DNA of 39,220 nt, taken from assembly GCA_964480695.1 (NCBI GenBank), contig CAYZPO010000002.1, positions 1 through 39,220 of the forward strand. The letters are read 5' to 3'. This document shows, piece after piece, positions 12,001-18,482 of the stretch. The DNA is from CAZDDW01 sp964480695 (GTDB lineage Bacteria; Patescibacteriota; Patescibacteriia; UBA9934; CAZDDW01). The notes under the pieces were generated by a model, which was not told where the DNA came from, did no database searches, and saw only the letters and a list, made by a program, of their open reading frames with translations. Made by a program: the position numbers and the translations under genes. Each line of letters starts with the position of its first letter. Within the stretch, counting starts at the first letter, position 1.

Positions 12001-14193
12001 GTGTCTGGAGACGATCTTCAGTTGACTATATCTAATGCCACGGCTTCTGATACGAGTCTGACTTTAACCTGGGCTTATGACAAAGAAGGCGATGTTGATG
12101 ATTCACTTGATGACGCTGCGGGTAACGCAGTAGCTGACATTTCGGCCCAAACCCTGGTCGACGCCGCTGCTCCGGTGAAGGTTTCTCAGAGTTATAAAGA
12201 CACTGATGTTGATGGAGTGGTGGACCGAGTTGATATTACTTTCACAGAAAACATTGCTTACGATGAATGTGAAGCCGGAGACTTTACTTTTGCTGGAGAC
12301 GATGCTGGAAGTATTGCTGTAGCCTCTTGCGCCGCCTCAACTACAGACTTGCAACTCACTATCTCTGACGCTACTGCTGACGACACTAACCTAACCCTAA
12401 CCCTGGCTTACGCTGCAGCTAACGGCACGGCTAGTTCACTTGATGACGCGGCCGGAAATGCGGTGGCTGACATAACTGCTGCTTCGATTACTGATGCAGC
12501 TGCTCCATTCATGACCGCTGCGGCAACTGGAGACAACGATAGTGATGGTCAGATTGATCGGGTTGTTGTAACCTTGTCTGAGGATTTGGATGAAAGTACT
12601 GTGGCTGGAGCAGACTTTACAGTCGCTGGGTTTGTAGTCAGTTCGGCTTCAGAAACTTCTGCTGGCGTGGTCACGATTGTCTTAACTGAGTCTGGAAGTG
12701 CAGACACTGACGCAACTCCAACTGTAACTTTAGCTGGAAGCATCGATGATACCGGATCAAACTCAGCCACTTCTGGAACCGAGGCTCCAACAGATGGAGC
12801 GGCTCCGGTATCCAGCGCATACAGTTACAAAGATACAGACTCAGACGGAACTGTGGACCGAGTTGATGTTACTTTCTCTGAGAATATCGCTCAGGACGAG
12901 TGTGAAGCCGGAGATTATACTTTTGGAGGTGCAGACGCTGGCACGATTGCTGTCAGTTCCTGTGCGGTATCCGGAGACGATCTCAGGCTCACGATCTCTA
13001 ACGCCACCGCTAACGATACCAGTCTAACTCTAACTTGGGCTTACGACAAAGAGGGAACCACAGATGATTCGCTCGACGATGCTGCTGGCAATGCCGTGGC
13101 TGATATCTCAGCTCAAACCGTGACTGATAGTGCTGGACCTTTGATTACCAGCACTACTCCAGAATCTGGTGAAGACAATTACCAACGAACCGAGGATATC
13201 GTGATTAATTTTACAGAAGCGATTGACACTAGTTCGTTTACCGTGTCTTTCTCACCAGACCCTGATGGTGTTTCTACTTCTTGGAGCAACTCAAACGCTA
13301 CGGCAACTATCGCTCATAACATCTTCCAATCAACGACTAATTATACGATCACAGTGACCGCAGCTCCAGATACTTCAGCTAATAGTTTTGTCGGAGCTAT
13401 AAGTGGGGTGACTCATCCGATCCTTTTGACCTCAGCCGCTGCTGGGGGAGTAAAACCTCCTGTTGTTGTTTATGTTCCTTATGTTCCAGTAGATAATTCA
13501 GACGACGACGATGAGACTACAGGGCCTGATACTGATACAGATACGGAAACTACAGATTCAACTGAGGAAGAAACAGAAACCGAGGAAACTGAGGAGACCG
13601 TGACTGGTACCATGGATTATGAACTTGATCAAGATTCAAATAAATGGAATTCAGATCAAACTGGTTATCGACCAAATACAATTAATGAAGCCCCATCTCC
13701 AGTGACTGGTGAAGAAGAGGATGTGAATGAGGTTTGGTCAGGAATGTTTATTTCTAGTCCTTCGTTCTCAACTGTGTACTACATTGATGATAATTTGCTT
13801 CGTCGACCGTTCTTTAATGCTCAAATCTTCTTTACCTGGGCCAGTTCTTGGGATGTGGTGATTGAAGTTACAGATGCTACACTCTCGACGTTAATTATGG
13901 GCGCACCGATTCTGCCACAACCTGGCGTGGTCTTGGTTAAGATTCAATCTTTGCCACAAGTCTACGCTCTTGAATATAATCCTAGTGAACCACTTAAACC
14001 GATTCTACGTTGGATTACGGATGAGGAAACTGCCATTGTTCTTTACGGAGTCAATTGGGCTGACTACGTGATTGACATTGATCCAACTTTGTTTGCCCGA
14101 TTTGAAACTAGCGGAGAAATTATTGATGAAGCGAGTGACTATTCGATTGATCAAGATATAACTAGAACAAGATTAGAATTAGCCTCATATTAA
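1..14193 (+). CDS. giant secreted repeat protein with Ca2+-binding-loop modules (5' partial)
   Basis: The frame is open from the first base, so the true start lies upstream; the first possible start in the window is TTG at 55. At least 4730 residues are visible. In order: a repeated Gly-rich domain (about residues 75-240 and 440-620), 33 tandem modules of about 113 residues (about 663-4380), an SbsA/Big_5-like Ig domain (about 4381-4480), a Pro/Val then Asp/Glu/Thr-rich linker (about 4483-4540), and a C-terminal module (about 4578-4710) with the signatures ALEYNP, LRWITDEE and LYGVNWADYV. From memory that last module is common in Patescibacteria surface proteins. Most modules open with an Asp-rich loop such as DTDADGQVDR, typical of Ca2+-binding loops. 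I infer a cell-surface adhesin or coat role. No signal peptide is visible because the N-terminus is missing, and no LPXTG motif or C-terminal membrane helix is seen. The next gene begins 2 bp after the stop. Confidence 0.9.
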   Translation, partial: SSGDISIAQGTDYSSGDDLTLGGSGTCTLTMTNAATLTSLTILANATVSHAAEASAGVDITTTGDLTINADASINTNGLGCAAARGPDADNVCSDAGTGSSGGAGYNASGGAGHGGAGGAGTGSAGGAAYDSATNPVRFGAGSGGTAWGAGEPGGGLIKLAVSGNMSHSGTITADGDDGANRGNPPGGGAGGSINVAVTGTMAGSGTYSAKGGDGDADGGKESGGGGGGIIVISHAGGTVSYSSSDFDVTGGTRPNDTVHGTSGSVYVKDTSASAVSIFGGFTYDGSDFDTGLTSWIMDSGATAQTCSSGTSPVFDDVTNLTIGGTLDCSGADAFTFGATNVTFLDNASVSVGGNTTVTASTDLTMGTGVSITISGVGSDLDFTIADSDDQVWTDMTVTGPAEGIFTMDDEIDLELAGTTALDTSVQFTALTGFTIGASASINADEKGCRAPAAGAHGWGPNGSNVCSESGSGHSDGGGYVGTGGGGHGGNGGDGWGGGMTGGTGGYDTTAAPVLFGASAGGSISYAGQSGGGVVHLDVTGNMTWNGAISAEGDDAQARNSNRAPGGGAGGSVYITVNGTVSGTTGSLSVAGGDGEDGNGSIEGGGGGGGLTAVEYEIDSTSFLSGLTSAGVAPGGDGGPNGETDTADDGVNGTLTLTALLAFSSAQYLDTNSDGQVDRVDVTFTKNITLDECDVADYTFGGADAGTIAVASCATSGADLQLTISNAPASDTNLTLTWAYTAANGTANSIHDGAGTNLGDVSAQTLDDAAAPVSTAYAYKDTGGDGQVDRFDVTFTENIAQDECEAGDFTIGGADAGTIAVASCATSTTDLQLTVSNAPAGDTNLTLTLAYTAANGTADSLDDADGNAVGNITAQSLTDAAAPVSTAYAYKDTDADGQVDRFDITFSEDIAYDECDAADYTVGGADAGTIAVASCGNSGADLQLTVSNAPAGDTNLTLTLAYTAANGTADSLDDTAGNAVSDISAQSLTDAAAPVITTFTYQDNDGDGKVDAVTAGFSETVTAASVLRAADLTLTNVGDFTSAAYGSATDDLITGSVSSVKVNLGTEASVVDTFEDSGNIAISSQNNFSLTDGTTTNNTLGAQTQASFADGVAPVSTAYSYKDVNGDGQVDRFDITFSENIAQDECEAGDYTVGGADAGTIAVASCATSTTDLRLTVSNAPASDTNLTLTWAYTADNGTADSLDDAAGNGVTDITAQSLTDAAAPVSTAYSYLDTDADGQVDRFDVTFTENIAYDECDSADYTVGGADAGSIAVASCAASTTDLRLTVSNAPAGDTNLTLTLAYTAANGTADSVDDAAGNAVSDISAQSLTDAAAPVITTFTYQDADADGKVDQIQATFSETVTAASVLRPNDLNLTDVGDFTSAAFGSDTTDAISGSVTTATLTLGTEASVIDTVDGSGTLAISTQNGFSLTDGTTTNTTLGAQTQVSFADGAAPIITDFTYQDNDSDGKIDRVVATFSETVTAASVLRPNDLNLTNVGDFTSAAFGADTTDAISGSVSSATITLGTEASVVDTNEGSSNIAISTQNGFSLTDGTNTNTTLGAQSGATFTDGASPVSTAYSYLDTGGDGQIDRFDLTFSENIAYDECDAADYTVGGADAGSIAVASCAASTTDLQLTVSNAPASDTNLTLTLAYTAANGTADSLDDAAGNAVANISAQSLTDAAAPVLSAQTYEDSDNNGTVDRVTLTLTEAASTQTAVIGDFTYVAQDITDSVLASGTLSYPDTSTVRLVLGTAGDSGITSHTTAPTIAYTDGGATAIADAAGNQLATFGTTNLSDGAAPVITDFTYQDNDGDGKTDRVVATFSETVTAASVLRPNDLNLTNVGDFTSAAFGSDTTDAISGSVSTATLTLGTEASVVDTAEDSGNIAISSQNGFSLTDGTNTNTTLGAQTQASFTDGAAPLSTAYSYLDTDTDGQVDRFDVTFSENIAYDECDTADYTVGGADAGSIAVASCASSTTDLRLTVSNAPAEDTNLTLTLAYTAANGTANSLDDAAGNAVADISAQSLTDAAAPQLISQTYDDSDANGTVDRVTLTLSEAASTQTAVIGDFTYVAQDITGSALASGTLSYPTTSTIRLVLGTAGNSGITGHTTAPTIAYTDGGATAVADAAGNQLATFGTTNLTDGAAPVITDFTYQDNDGDGKIDRMVTTFSETVTAASVLRPNDLNLTNVGDFTSAAFGSDTTDAISGSVTTATLTLGTEASVVDTNEGSSNIAISSQNGFSLTDGNNTNTTLGAQTQASFTDGASPISTAYAYKDTNGDGQVNRVDVTFSENIAQDECEAGDYAFGGGDAGSIAVSSCATSTTDLQLTISDAPANDTNLTLTWAYDKEGTTDDSLDDAAGNAVADISAQSLTDAAAPIVTAQEYQDSDANGTVDRVVLTLSEAASTQTAVIGDFTYAAQDITGSALASGTLSYPTTSTVRLVLGTAGNSGITGHTTAPTIAYTDGGATAVADAAGNQLATFGATNLSDAATPVITDFTYQDNDGDGKIDRVVTTFSETVTAASVLRPNDLNLTNVGDFTSAAFGSDTTDAISGSVTTATLTLGTEASVVDTAEDSGNIAISSQNGFSLTDGTNTNTTLGAQTQASFTDGAAPISTAYAYKDLLGDGQIETVEVTFSENIAYDECEAGDYAFGGGDAGSIAVSGCATSGTALRYTISNAPASDTNLALTWAYDTDAGTSGSVDDAAGNAVADISAQSLTDAAAPMSTAYSYKDTDADGQVDRFDITFTENIGQDECEAGDFTIGGADAGTIAVASCATSTTDLQLTVSNATADDTNLTLTWAYDQSAGTADSLDDAAGNAVVDVSAQPISDGAAPQITDFTYQDNDGDGKIDQVVATFSETVTAASVLRPADLNLTNVGDFTSAAFGSDTTDAISGSVTTATLTLGTEASVVDTNEGSSNIAISSQNNFSLTDGNNTNNTLGAQTVASFTDGAAPVSTAYSYLDINGNGQVDRFDITFSENIAQDECEAGDFAVGGADAGSIAVASCATSTTDLRLTVSNAPASDTNLTLTWAYDKEGNVDDSLDDAAGNAVADISAQTLADAAAPVSIAYSYKDTNTDGQIDRFDITFTENIAYDECDAADYTVGGADAGSIAVSSCAASTTDLQLTVTGATADDTNLTLTLAYTAANGTADSLDDAAGNAVVDISAQSLDDDAAPFMTAAVTADNDSDGQIDRVVVTLSEDLDENSVAGADFTVGSFTVSSASETSAGVVTIVLTESGGADTDATPTVTIAGTITDAANDIDATSGTEASTDGAAPVSSTYAYKDTDADGTVDRVDVTFSENIAQDECEAGDYAFGGGDAGSIAVSSCTVSGDDLQLTISDATASDTNLTLTWAYDKEGTTDDSLDDAAGNAVADISAQTLDDAAAPLISAQQYEDSDNNGTVDRVTLTLTEAASTQTAVIGDFTYVAQDITGSALASGTLSYPTTSTVRLVLGTAGNSGITSHTTAPTIAYTDGGATAVADAAGNQLATFGTTNLTDGAAPVITDFTYQDNDGDGKIDRIVATFSETVTADSVLRAADLTLTNVGDFTSAAFGSNTTDLITGSVSSVTVTLGTEATVVDTNEGSSNIAISSQNNFSLTEGTNTNNTLGAQSQASFTDAAAPVSTAYAYKDTDSDGTVDRVDVTFSENIAQDECEAGDYAFAGGDAGTIAVSTCNAAGDDLQLTISNATASDTNLTLTWAYDASAGTASSLDDATGNAVADISAQTLTDAAAPVSTAYAYKDTDADGQVDRVDVTFTENIAYDECEAGDYAFAGDDAGTIAVSSCAVSGDDLRLTISNATADDTNLTLTWAYDKEGTTDDSLDDAAGNAVADISAQTLTDSAAPFMTAAVTADNDGNGQIDRVVVTLSEDLTEGTVAGADFTVGSFTVSSASETSAGVVTIVLTESGTADTDATPTVTLAGSIDDTGSNSATSGTEAPTDGAAPVSSAYSYKDTNSDGTVDRVDVTFSENIAQDECEAADYAFAGDDAGSIAVSSCAVSGDDLQLTISNATASDTSLTLTWAYDKEGDVDDSLDDAAGNAVADISAQTLVDAAAPVKVSQSYKDTDVDGVVDRVDITFTENIAYDECEAGDFTFAGDDAGSIAVASCAASTTDLQLTISDATADDTNLTLTLAYAAANGTASSLDDAAGNAVADITAASITDAAAPFMTAAATGDNDSDGQIDRVVVTLSEDLDESTVAGADFTVAGFVVSSASETSAGVVTIVLTESGSADTDATPTVTLAGSIDDTGSNSATSGTEAPTDGAAPVSSAYSYKDTDSDGTVDRVDVTFSENIAQDECEAGDYTFGGADAGTIAVSSCAVSGDDLRLTISNATANDTSLTLTWAYDKEGTTDDSLDDAAGNAVADISAQTVTDSAGPLITSTTPESGEDNYQRTEDIVINFTEAIDTSSFTVSFSPDPDGVSTSWSNSNATATIAHNIFQSTTNYTITVTAAPDTSANSFVGAISGVTHPILLTSAAAGGVKPPVVVYVPYVPVDNSDDDDETTGPDTDTDTETTDSTEEETETEETEETVTGTMDYELDQDSNKWNSDQTGYRPNTINEAPSPVTGEEEDVNEVWSGMFISSPSFSTVYYIDDNLLRRPFFNAQIFFTWASSWDVVIEVTDATLSTLIMGAPILPQPGVVLVKIQSLPQVYALEYNPSEPLKPILRWITDEETAIVLYGVNWADYVIDIDPTLFARFETSGEIIDEASDYSIDQDITRTRLELASY
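217..1850 (+). repeat. duplicated Gly-rich domain in the giant protein
   Basis: Two related segments (about 217-720 and 1318-1850) share the order SIN...C...NVCS, a Gly-rich run, a segment like VSGNM or VTGNM, a segment ending GGGAGGS, and a poly-Gly stretch. Each copy has two Cys about 14-19 residues apart in its first part. The copies are separated by about 190 residues of beta-rich, Thr/Asp-rich sequence. The pattern suggests beta-solenoid or Gly-rich adhesin folds, but I do not recognise a named family. Confidence 0.7.
1987..13140 (+). repeat. 33-module tandem array of four module classes
   Basis: Modules end in a short motif close to DAAAP or DGAAP. I count 18 of class A (…DEC…ASC…LTLTWAY…), 8 of class B (TYQDNDGDG…FSETVTAASVLR…GDFTSAAFG), 4 of class C (YEDSDNNGTVDR…EAASTQTAVIGDF) and 3 of class D (FMTAAVTADN…VVVTLSEDL). 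The order is AAABAABBACBACBACBAABAADACBAADAADA. All 18 class A modules keep two Cys; classes B, C and D have none. DNA identity between some copies is very high, for instance the class B segment coding for NLTNVGDFTSAAFG. Confidence 0.9.
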
Positions 14194-14194
14194 T

Positions 14195-15688
14195 ATGGTC
14201 AGAAAAAGAAAGTTAGCGATCCTAATCGCTTTTATCGCCGTGATTTTAGTTGCGGCCGCTGTGATGGTTTATTTATTAATGACAGCTGAACCTGAGGCTG
14301 AGGTTCCGGATTGTGATATCAACGGTGACGGGGTAATTGATGAACGTGAGAATCGTTTGTGTTTTGAAGCTGACATTTTGGGGACCAATCAGACAGATGT
14401 GCAGGTTGAAGAAGAAGGTACGATTGACCTACGCTTACCATCCGAGGGAGCAGGTGGAGGAACCTTGGCTGTTCGTTTATACATTCCAGAAAACCCTCGC
14501 TATGATGAAGGAGCACCAGTTATTGTTTGGGTGCCAGGCGGATATGAAATGAAAGGGATTAATCATGATCTTCCATCGAACGTGGATGATGTAATTATAG
14601 CCACATTTATTTTTCCAGGAGTAACAGATGAGTGGTCAGGTTTTTATTCTGACGGCGAATATGATTGGCGTGGCGAGAACTGTATCCGTGCTTTGGCTGA
14701 CGTGATCTTGTTCGCTGCTGGTGAACTTGAGGATTCAGAAGGAAACACCATTGACGATTTGTCTCCGGTTCCTGTGATTCACGACAACATCGGTGTGATT
14801 GGTGTGTCAAATGGTGGAAACTTGCCAGTAGCTGCCGCAGCTTTGTATGGTGACGAACTTACTGATTACTTGCGTTATATCATCCAATGGGAAACCCCAG
14901 TGTCAAGTCAGGTGGCTAATCGTGACTTCGGTCGCGTCTGGGTTAAAGAAGGTGGTCCAAAAAACGACTACTTTAATCCACGCTACTCCGGATATGGAGA
15001 TTACGAGTTTGCTGTTAGCTATGATGATCTGGCTTATGATCCGACTCAGGAATGGCATCCAGTTTTTCATGACGGTAACGGGGACGGAGTTTATACCACC
15101 TCTAGTTATATGCAGCTCCCAATTCAAGGTCCTGACTATGATATGGATGGTGTAATGTCGCTGGATGAAGATTTTCCTTTGGACGGATATCAAGGCGGAC
15201 CTGATGGTGAGACTTGGTTTTTCTCACGTCCCGTAACTCATGCCATGCGTGATCAAAACATCTTTGTTGATTATGGTTGGCCAGACGATATTGCTAAACC
15301 TGGCGAGGCAGATTATTACTGGGATATCCGCGAGTCAGTTTATATGTACGATGAAGCCCTTGCTAATATTCCTGATCTTGAGGCCATGATTTTGGCCGGT
15401 CTAGTTGATCATGTTCAAACTAACTCTGAGAAACCACACATTCGTCAGGCTTTTGAGGGTTGGTTGGATAATGGTACGTCCTGGGTTCAGATTAATCCTA
15501 ATCCTGAGTATATGGTCGAAGCGTATCCTGGATATCGAAGGCAGGCTAACGACTTACCGGATAATATGCCGAACAAAGCCCCTCATGACTGGGCTGACGC
15601 TGAGGCTTATGCTTTTGCTGAAGAGATCGAAACCGCAGCTTATCAGCTTGCCGGGGTTTATCAAATGATGGACCGCGCCCAACAGTAG
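14195..15688 (+). CDS. membrane-anchored alpha/beta-hydrolase-like protein, copy 1
   Basis: This is a 497-residue protein. Residues 1-29 form a basic start plus one hydrophobic helix, so it is probably a membrane anchor with the body outside. Residues 40-56 hold a Cys-flanked EF-hand-like loop (DINGDGVIDE). A nucleophile-elbow motif G203-V-S205-N-G207-G fits an alpha/beta hydrolase serine, and D405-H406-V-Q is a plausible acid/His region, conserved in the next gene. The substrate cannot be told; peptide or ester hydrolysis at the surface is an inference. It starts one base after the giant protein's stop and has no Shine-Dalgarno, which suggests one operon and translational coupling. The family assignment rests on motifs only. 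Confidence 0.65.
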   Translation: MVRKRKLAILIAFIAVILVAAAVMVYLLMTAEPEAEVPDCDINGDGVIDERENRLCFEADILGTNQTDVQVEEEGTIDLRLPSEGAGGGTLAVRLYIPENPRYDEGAPVIVWVPGGYEMKGINHDLPSNVDDVIIATFIFPGVTDEWSGFYSDGEYDWRGENCIRALADVILFAAGELEDSEGNTIDDLSPVPVIHDNIGVIGVSNGGNLPVAAAALYGDELTDYLRYIIQWETPVSSQVANRDFGRVWVKEGGPKNDYFNPRYSGYGDYEFAVSYDDLAYDPTQEWHPVFHDGNGDGVYTTSSYMQLPIQGPDYDMDGVMSLDEDFPLDGYQGGPDGETWFFSRPVTHAMRDQNIFVDYGWPDDIAKPGEADYYWDIRESVYMYDEALANIPDLEAMILAGLVDHVQTNSEKPHIRQAFEGWLDNGTSWVQINPNPEYMVEAYPGYRRQANDLPDNMPNKAPHDWADAEAYAFAEEIETAAYQLAGVYQMMDRAQQ

Positions 15689-15718
15689 GGGGTCAGGTCT
15701 TGATATCTGATTTTAAGC
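15687..15718 (+). repeat. 32-bp inverted repeat, copy 1
   Basis: This segment begins AGGGGGTCAGGTCTTGATAT and ends ATTTTAAGC. It overlaps the last two bases of the upstream stop codon (TAG at 15686-15688). Its exact reverse complement is at 31803-31834. Bases 15710-15725 also form a perfect palindrome (ATTTTAAG/CTTAAAAT). Confidence 0.85.
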
Positions 15719-15725
15719 TTAAAAT

Positions 15726-17117
15726 ATGACAAACAGGACAAGAAATTTGGTTTTATTCGTGATCTTGCCGATCGTTATTATTGTGGTTGCAATTTTGGTG
15801 GCTTGGTTGTTGCGGGTTCCTGAGGTCGAGGTGGTTGAGGGCGACGAAGTGCGTCGTTACGGAGTTGGCGAGGAGTTTGTGACTTACGTTGAATCTGAGG
15901 GCATCGGACGGATTGCTGTTTTGATCGATATTCCGGAGAACCCTCGTTATCCTGAGGGGGCGCCGATTATTTTTGATGTCTCGACCTGGTTTGCTGGCTT
16001 GGTTGGTTTTCATGATAAGTTTGACGCCACAGCGATCGGGGCGATAAATGTTAATCATTTGTGGCCAGGGAACTGTGAATATCGGATGGACGTTTGCTCT
16101 GACGGAGAAAATGATTACGGTGGTCCTGATGCCATTGCTTCGCTACGCGACGCAATTCGTTTTGCTTCTGGAGTGATTCCGAACGCTGATGGTTATTACC
16201 TCGAAGAATTGCTCGAAGTCACACCTTTACTCGATAACGTTGGGCTGTACGCTTCCTCACACTCTGGAGTCGTGGCAACTAATGTCATGGCTTACTACGG
16301 CAGCGAATTTCCAACGGTGAGATATTTTATTGGTCGTGAGAATCCAACTCTCCCAGAGATGTATCCTTTAGAGATTGGGCACTGGGACAGTGAACGCTTG
16401 GATCAGCGTCAGCCGGTTTACAATCCATTTTATGACCCCAATGGCTACACTCGTAACTCGATCGAGGTCGACTATTCTACGGTCGGCTGGATTGAGAACG
16501 TTGAATATCCAGAGGGTCGTCCATATCATGAAGTACCTGGCGGAGACGACTACATCCTCGATGACAAAGGACCGAACATGTGGGGCAAGCGATATTTCTC
16601 TCATGAACTTACTCAGGCTTTGCTTGATAACGGAGCTCTGACTTTAGCCGACTGGCCTGATGATGTGGCTACCCCAGCTGAGACCGCTGAGGTTTGGCCG
16701 TATCGAACTGCCGCGACCAACTATCCGCTCTTGATCAACGAGCTTCCAGATGATTTTAAAGTCATGCTGGTCTTTGCAACTGATGATCATGTGCAAGTTG
16801 CACCAGATCGACCGCACATTCGTCAGGCGTATGACGGATTTAAAAAAACCGCTGGCGTGGACTGGGTGCGGTTGAATCCTGATTTGGTTTATGCTCAGCA
16901 GTTGATTTCTAATGCTCGGGCAGCAGGCTTTTCTGATAATGACGCTAACACTGAGCCTGTGGATTGGGGTGATTCGCGCGACATCGGGCATCCGTATAGC
17001 GGAACCACAATCGAACCAATGTCTCAAGCTGGTATGGCTGAGATGTGCGATCGAGTTTACTTTAATGAGTGGTCAGACAATTTAGATCAGGTGCTGTGGG
17101 ATTATGTGGTAAAATAA
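15726..17117 (+). CDS. membrane-anchored alpha/beta-hydrolase-like protein, copy 2
   Basis: This 463-residue protein is a paralogue of the previous gene. Shared signatures include an N-terminal hydrophobic helix (about residues 7-29), IPENPRY, WPDD followed by a Pro, and DHVQ…PHIRQA near the C-terminus (D354-H355). The nucleophile elbow differs: the aligned positions read A176-S-S178-H-S180-G instead of GVSNGG. It lacks the Cys-flanked Ca2+-like loop of copy 1. It may therefore have a different specificity or be catalytically weakened. It lies 37 bp after copy 1 and is separated from it by the 32-bp repeat. A tandem duplication followed by divergence is the simplest history. Confidence 0.6.
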   Translation: MTNRTRNLVLFVILPIVIIVVAILVAWLLRVPEVEVVEGDEVRRYGVGEEFVTYVESEGIGRIAVLIDIPENPRYPEGAPIIFDVSTWFAGLVGFHDKFDATAIGAINVNHLWPGNCEYRMDVCSDGENDYGGPDAIASLRDAIRFASGVIPNADGYYLEELLEVTPLLDNVGLYASSHSGVVATNVMAYYGSEFPTVRYFIGRENPTLPEMYPLEIGHWDSERLDQRQPVYNPFYDPNGYTRNSIEVDYSTVGWIENVEYPEGRPYHEVPGGDDYILDDKGPNMWGKRYFSHELTQALLDNGALTLADWPDDVATPAETAEVWPYRTAATNYPLLINELPDDFKVMLVFATDDHVQVAPDRPHIRQAYDGFKKTAGVDWVRLNPDLVYAQQLISNARAAGFSDNDANTEPVDWGDSRDIGHPYSGTTIEPMSQAGMAEMCDRVYFNEWSDNLDQVLWDYVVK

Positions 17118-17123
17118 AAACGT

Positions 17124-18467
17124 ATGCCAAAGATCAAACACAAAAACCATGAAGCTAAAGCATGGAACGTGACTGTGAACATGGGTTACGGGCACATGCG
17201 CGCCTCATATCCGCTGTTGGACATGTCCAATGGTGACGGATATTTGATTGCTAATGATTATCCAGGGATTCCTAAAGAAGATCGTCGCATCTGGAAGAAT
17301 TCGCGGAAAGCGTATGAGGCTTTGTCACGAATGAAACAGATTCCTGTGATCGGAGATGAGATTTTCGAACTTTTAGATCGTTGGCAAGAGATCCCATCAT
17401 TTTATCCTAAGCGTGATCTTTCAGCTTCGAACATTCAGGTTCGACAGACTTACAAACTTTTCAAAAAAGGATTTTGTAAGCATCTGGTCCGAATGTTGGA
17501 GGAAGAAAATTTGCCCATGGTTAACACCTTTTTTATCCCGGCCTTAGCTGCTGATTTTTTTGGTTATAAGAATGACATTTATGCCATCATCACAGACACG
17601 GATTTTTCTCGCAGCTGGGTTGCTCTAGAACCAAAGAAATCCAAGGTTAAGTATTTTGCTCCGTCTCGACGCGCTTACGAGCGTTTGAAATTGTACGGAG
17701 TTCCTGAGCGCAATATTTACATGACCGGATTTCCGCTACCACAAGAAAACGTGGGTCTAGAATATGAAAATATTAAACCAGCCCTAGGAGCGCGTTTAAT
17801 CAATCTCGACACTGAAGGTAATTATATGCGTCACCATGAAGAATCAGTTTGTGATCTGCTTGGTGGCTGTTTGCTAAAAAAATCAACGCATCCGTTTACG
17901 ATTATGTTTGCTGTGGGTGGAGCTGGAGCGCAACGTGAAATGGTTGGACAAATGTTAGGAGCGTTAAAAGTTCGTCTTCGACGCGGGCAAATGAAATTGA
18001 TCTTGGTTGCTGGGTCGCGCAAGGACGTGCTAACCCATTTTGAAAAAACGATCAAGCGTAACGGTTTGGATCGTCAAGTAGGGAAGTCGATTGAAATAAT
18101 TTACGCTGAAGACCGCAATGATTATTTCCGAGATTTCAATGTTGCTTTGAAGAAAACCGACGTGCTTTGGACTAAACCAAGTGAACTGTCCTTCTACGCT
18201 GGTCTAGGTGTGCCGATCATTATGGCTCCGCCGATCGGGTCGCAGGAAGAGTTTAATCAGAACTGGTTGCGTAACGTGGGGGCCGGTATTCCACAGCGTG
18301 ATCCGCGTTATTGTGATCAGTGGCTGGACGATTTGCTGCGTAGTGGATGGTTGGCTCGTGCAGCAGTTAATGGATTTACTAACGCGCCTAAACGCGGTGC
18401 CTACCGCATTAAAGAAATCGTGGCTCATCGTAAGCAGGTTATGCCTGAACCGGTTGAACCGGTCTAG
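17124..18467 (+). CDS. GT-B glycosyltransferase, MGDG synthase/UgtP-like
   Basis: The protein has 447 residues. The N-terminal half has a G-Y-G-H-M-R-A motif (residues 21-27), like the GxGHxxAA loop of MGDG synthase-type enzymes that glycosylate diacylglycerol. The middle has TDTDFSRSWVAL and then GVPERNIYMTGFP, matching the acceptor-domain end of that family. The C-terminal half has a Gly-rich VGGAGAQ donor-site loop and WTKPSELSFYAGLGVPII, which resembles the sugar-nucleotide site of GT28 enzymes. It probably acts on lipid at the inner face of the membrane; no transmembrane helix is seen. It follows the hydrolase genes by 6 bp, so it may share their transcript. The lipid acceptor is inferred. 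Confidence 0.65.
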   Translation: MPKIKHKNHEAKAWNVTVNMGYGHMRASYPLLDMSNGDGYLIANDYPGIPKEDRRIWKNSRKAYEALSRMKQIPVIGDEIFELLDRWQEIPSFYPKRDLSASNIQVRQTYKLFKKGFCKHLVRMLEEENLPMVNTFFIPALAADFFGYKNDIYAIITDTDFSRSWVALEPKKSKVKYFAPSRRAYERLKLYGVPERNIYMTGFPLPQENVGLEYENIKPALGARLINLDTEGNYMRHHEESVCDLLGGCLLKKSTHPFTIMFAVGGAGAQREMVGQMLGALKVRLRRGQMKLILVAGSRKDVLTHFEKTIKRNGLDRQVGKSIEIIYAEDRNDYFRDFNVALKKTDVLWTKPSELSFYAGLGVPIIMAPPIGSQEEFNQNWLRNVGAGIPQRDPRYCDQWLDDLLRSGWLARAAVNGFTNAPKRGAYRIKEIVAHRKQVMPEPVEPV

Positions 18468-18482
18468 CCTTGCTTGACAGAA

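Noticed and set aside
1..14193. CRISPR-like tandem DNA repeats in the giant gene
   Set aside because: The repeats code for protein modules of about 113 residues in one frame, with no short repeat-spacer structure.
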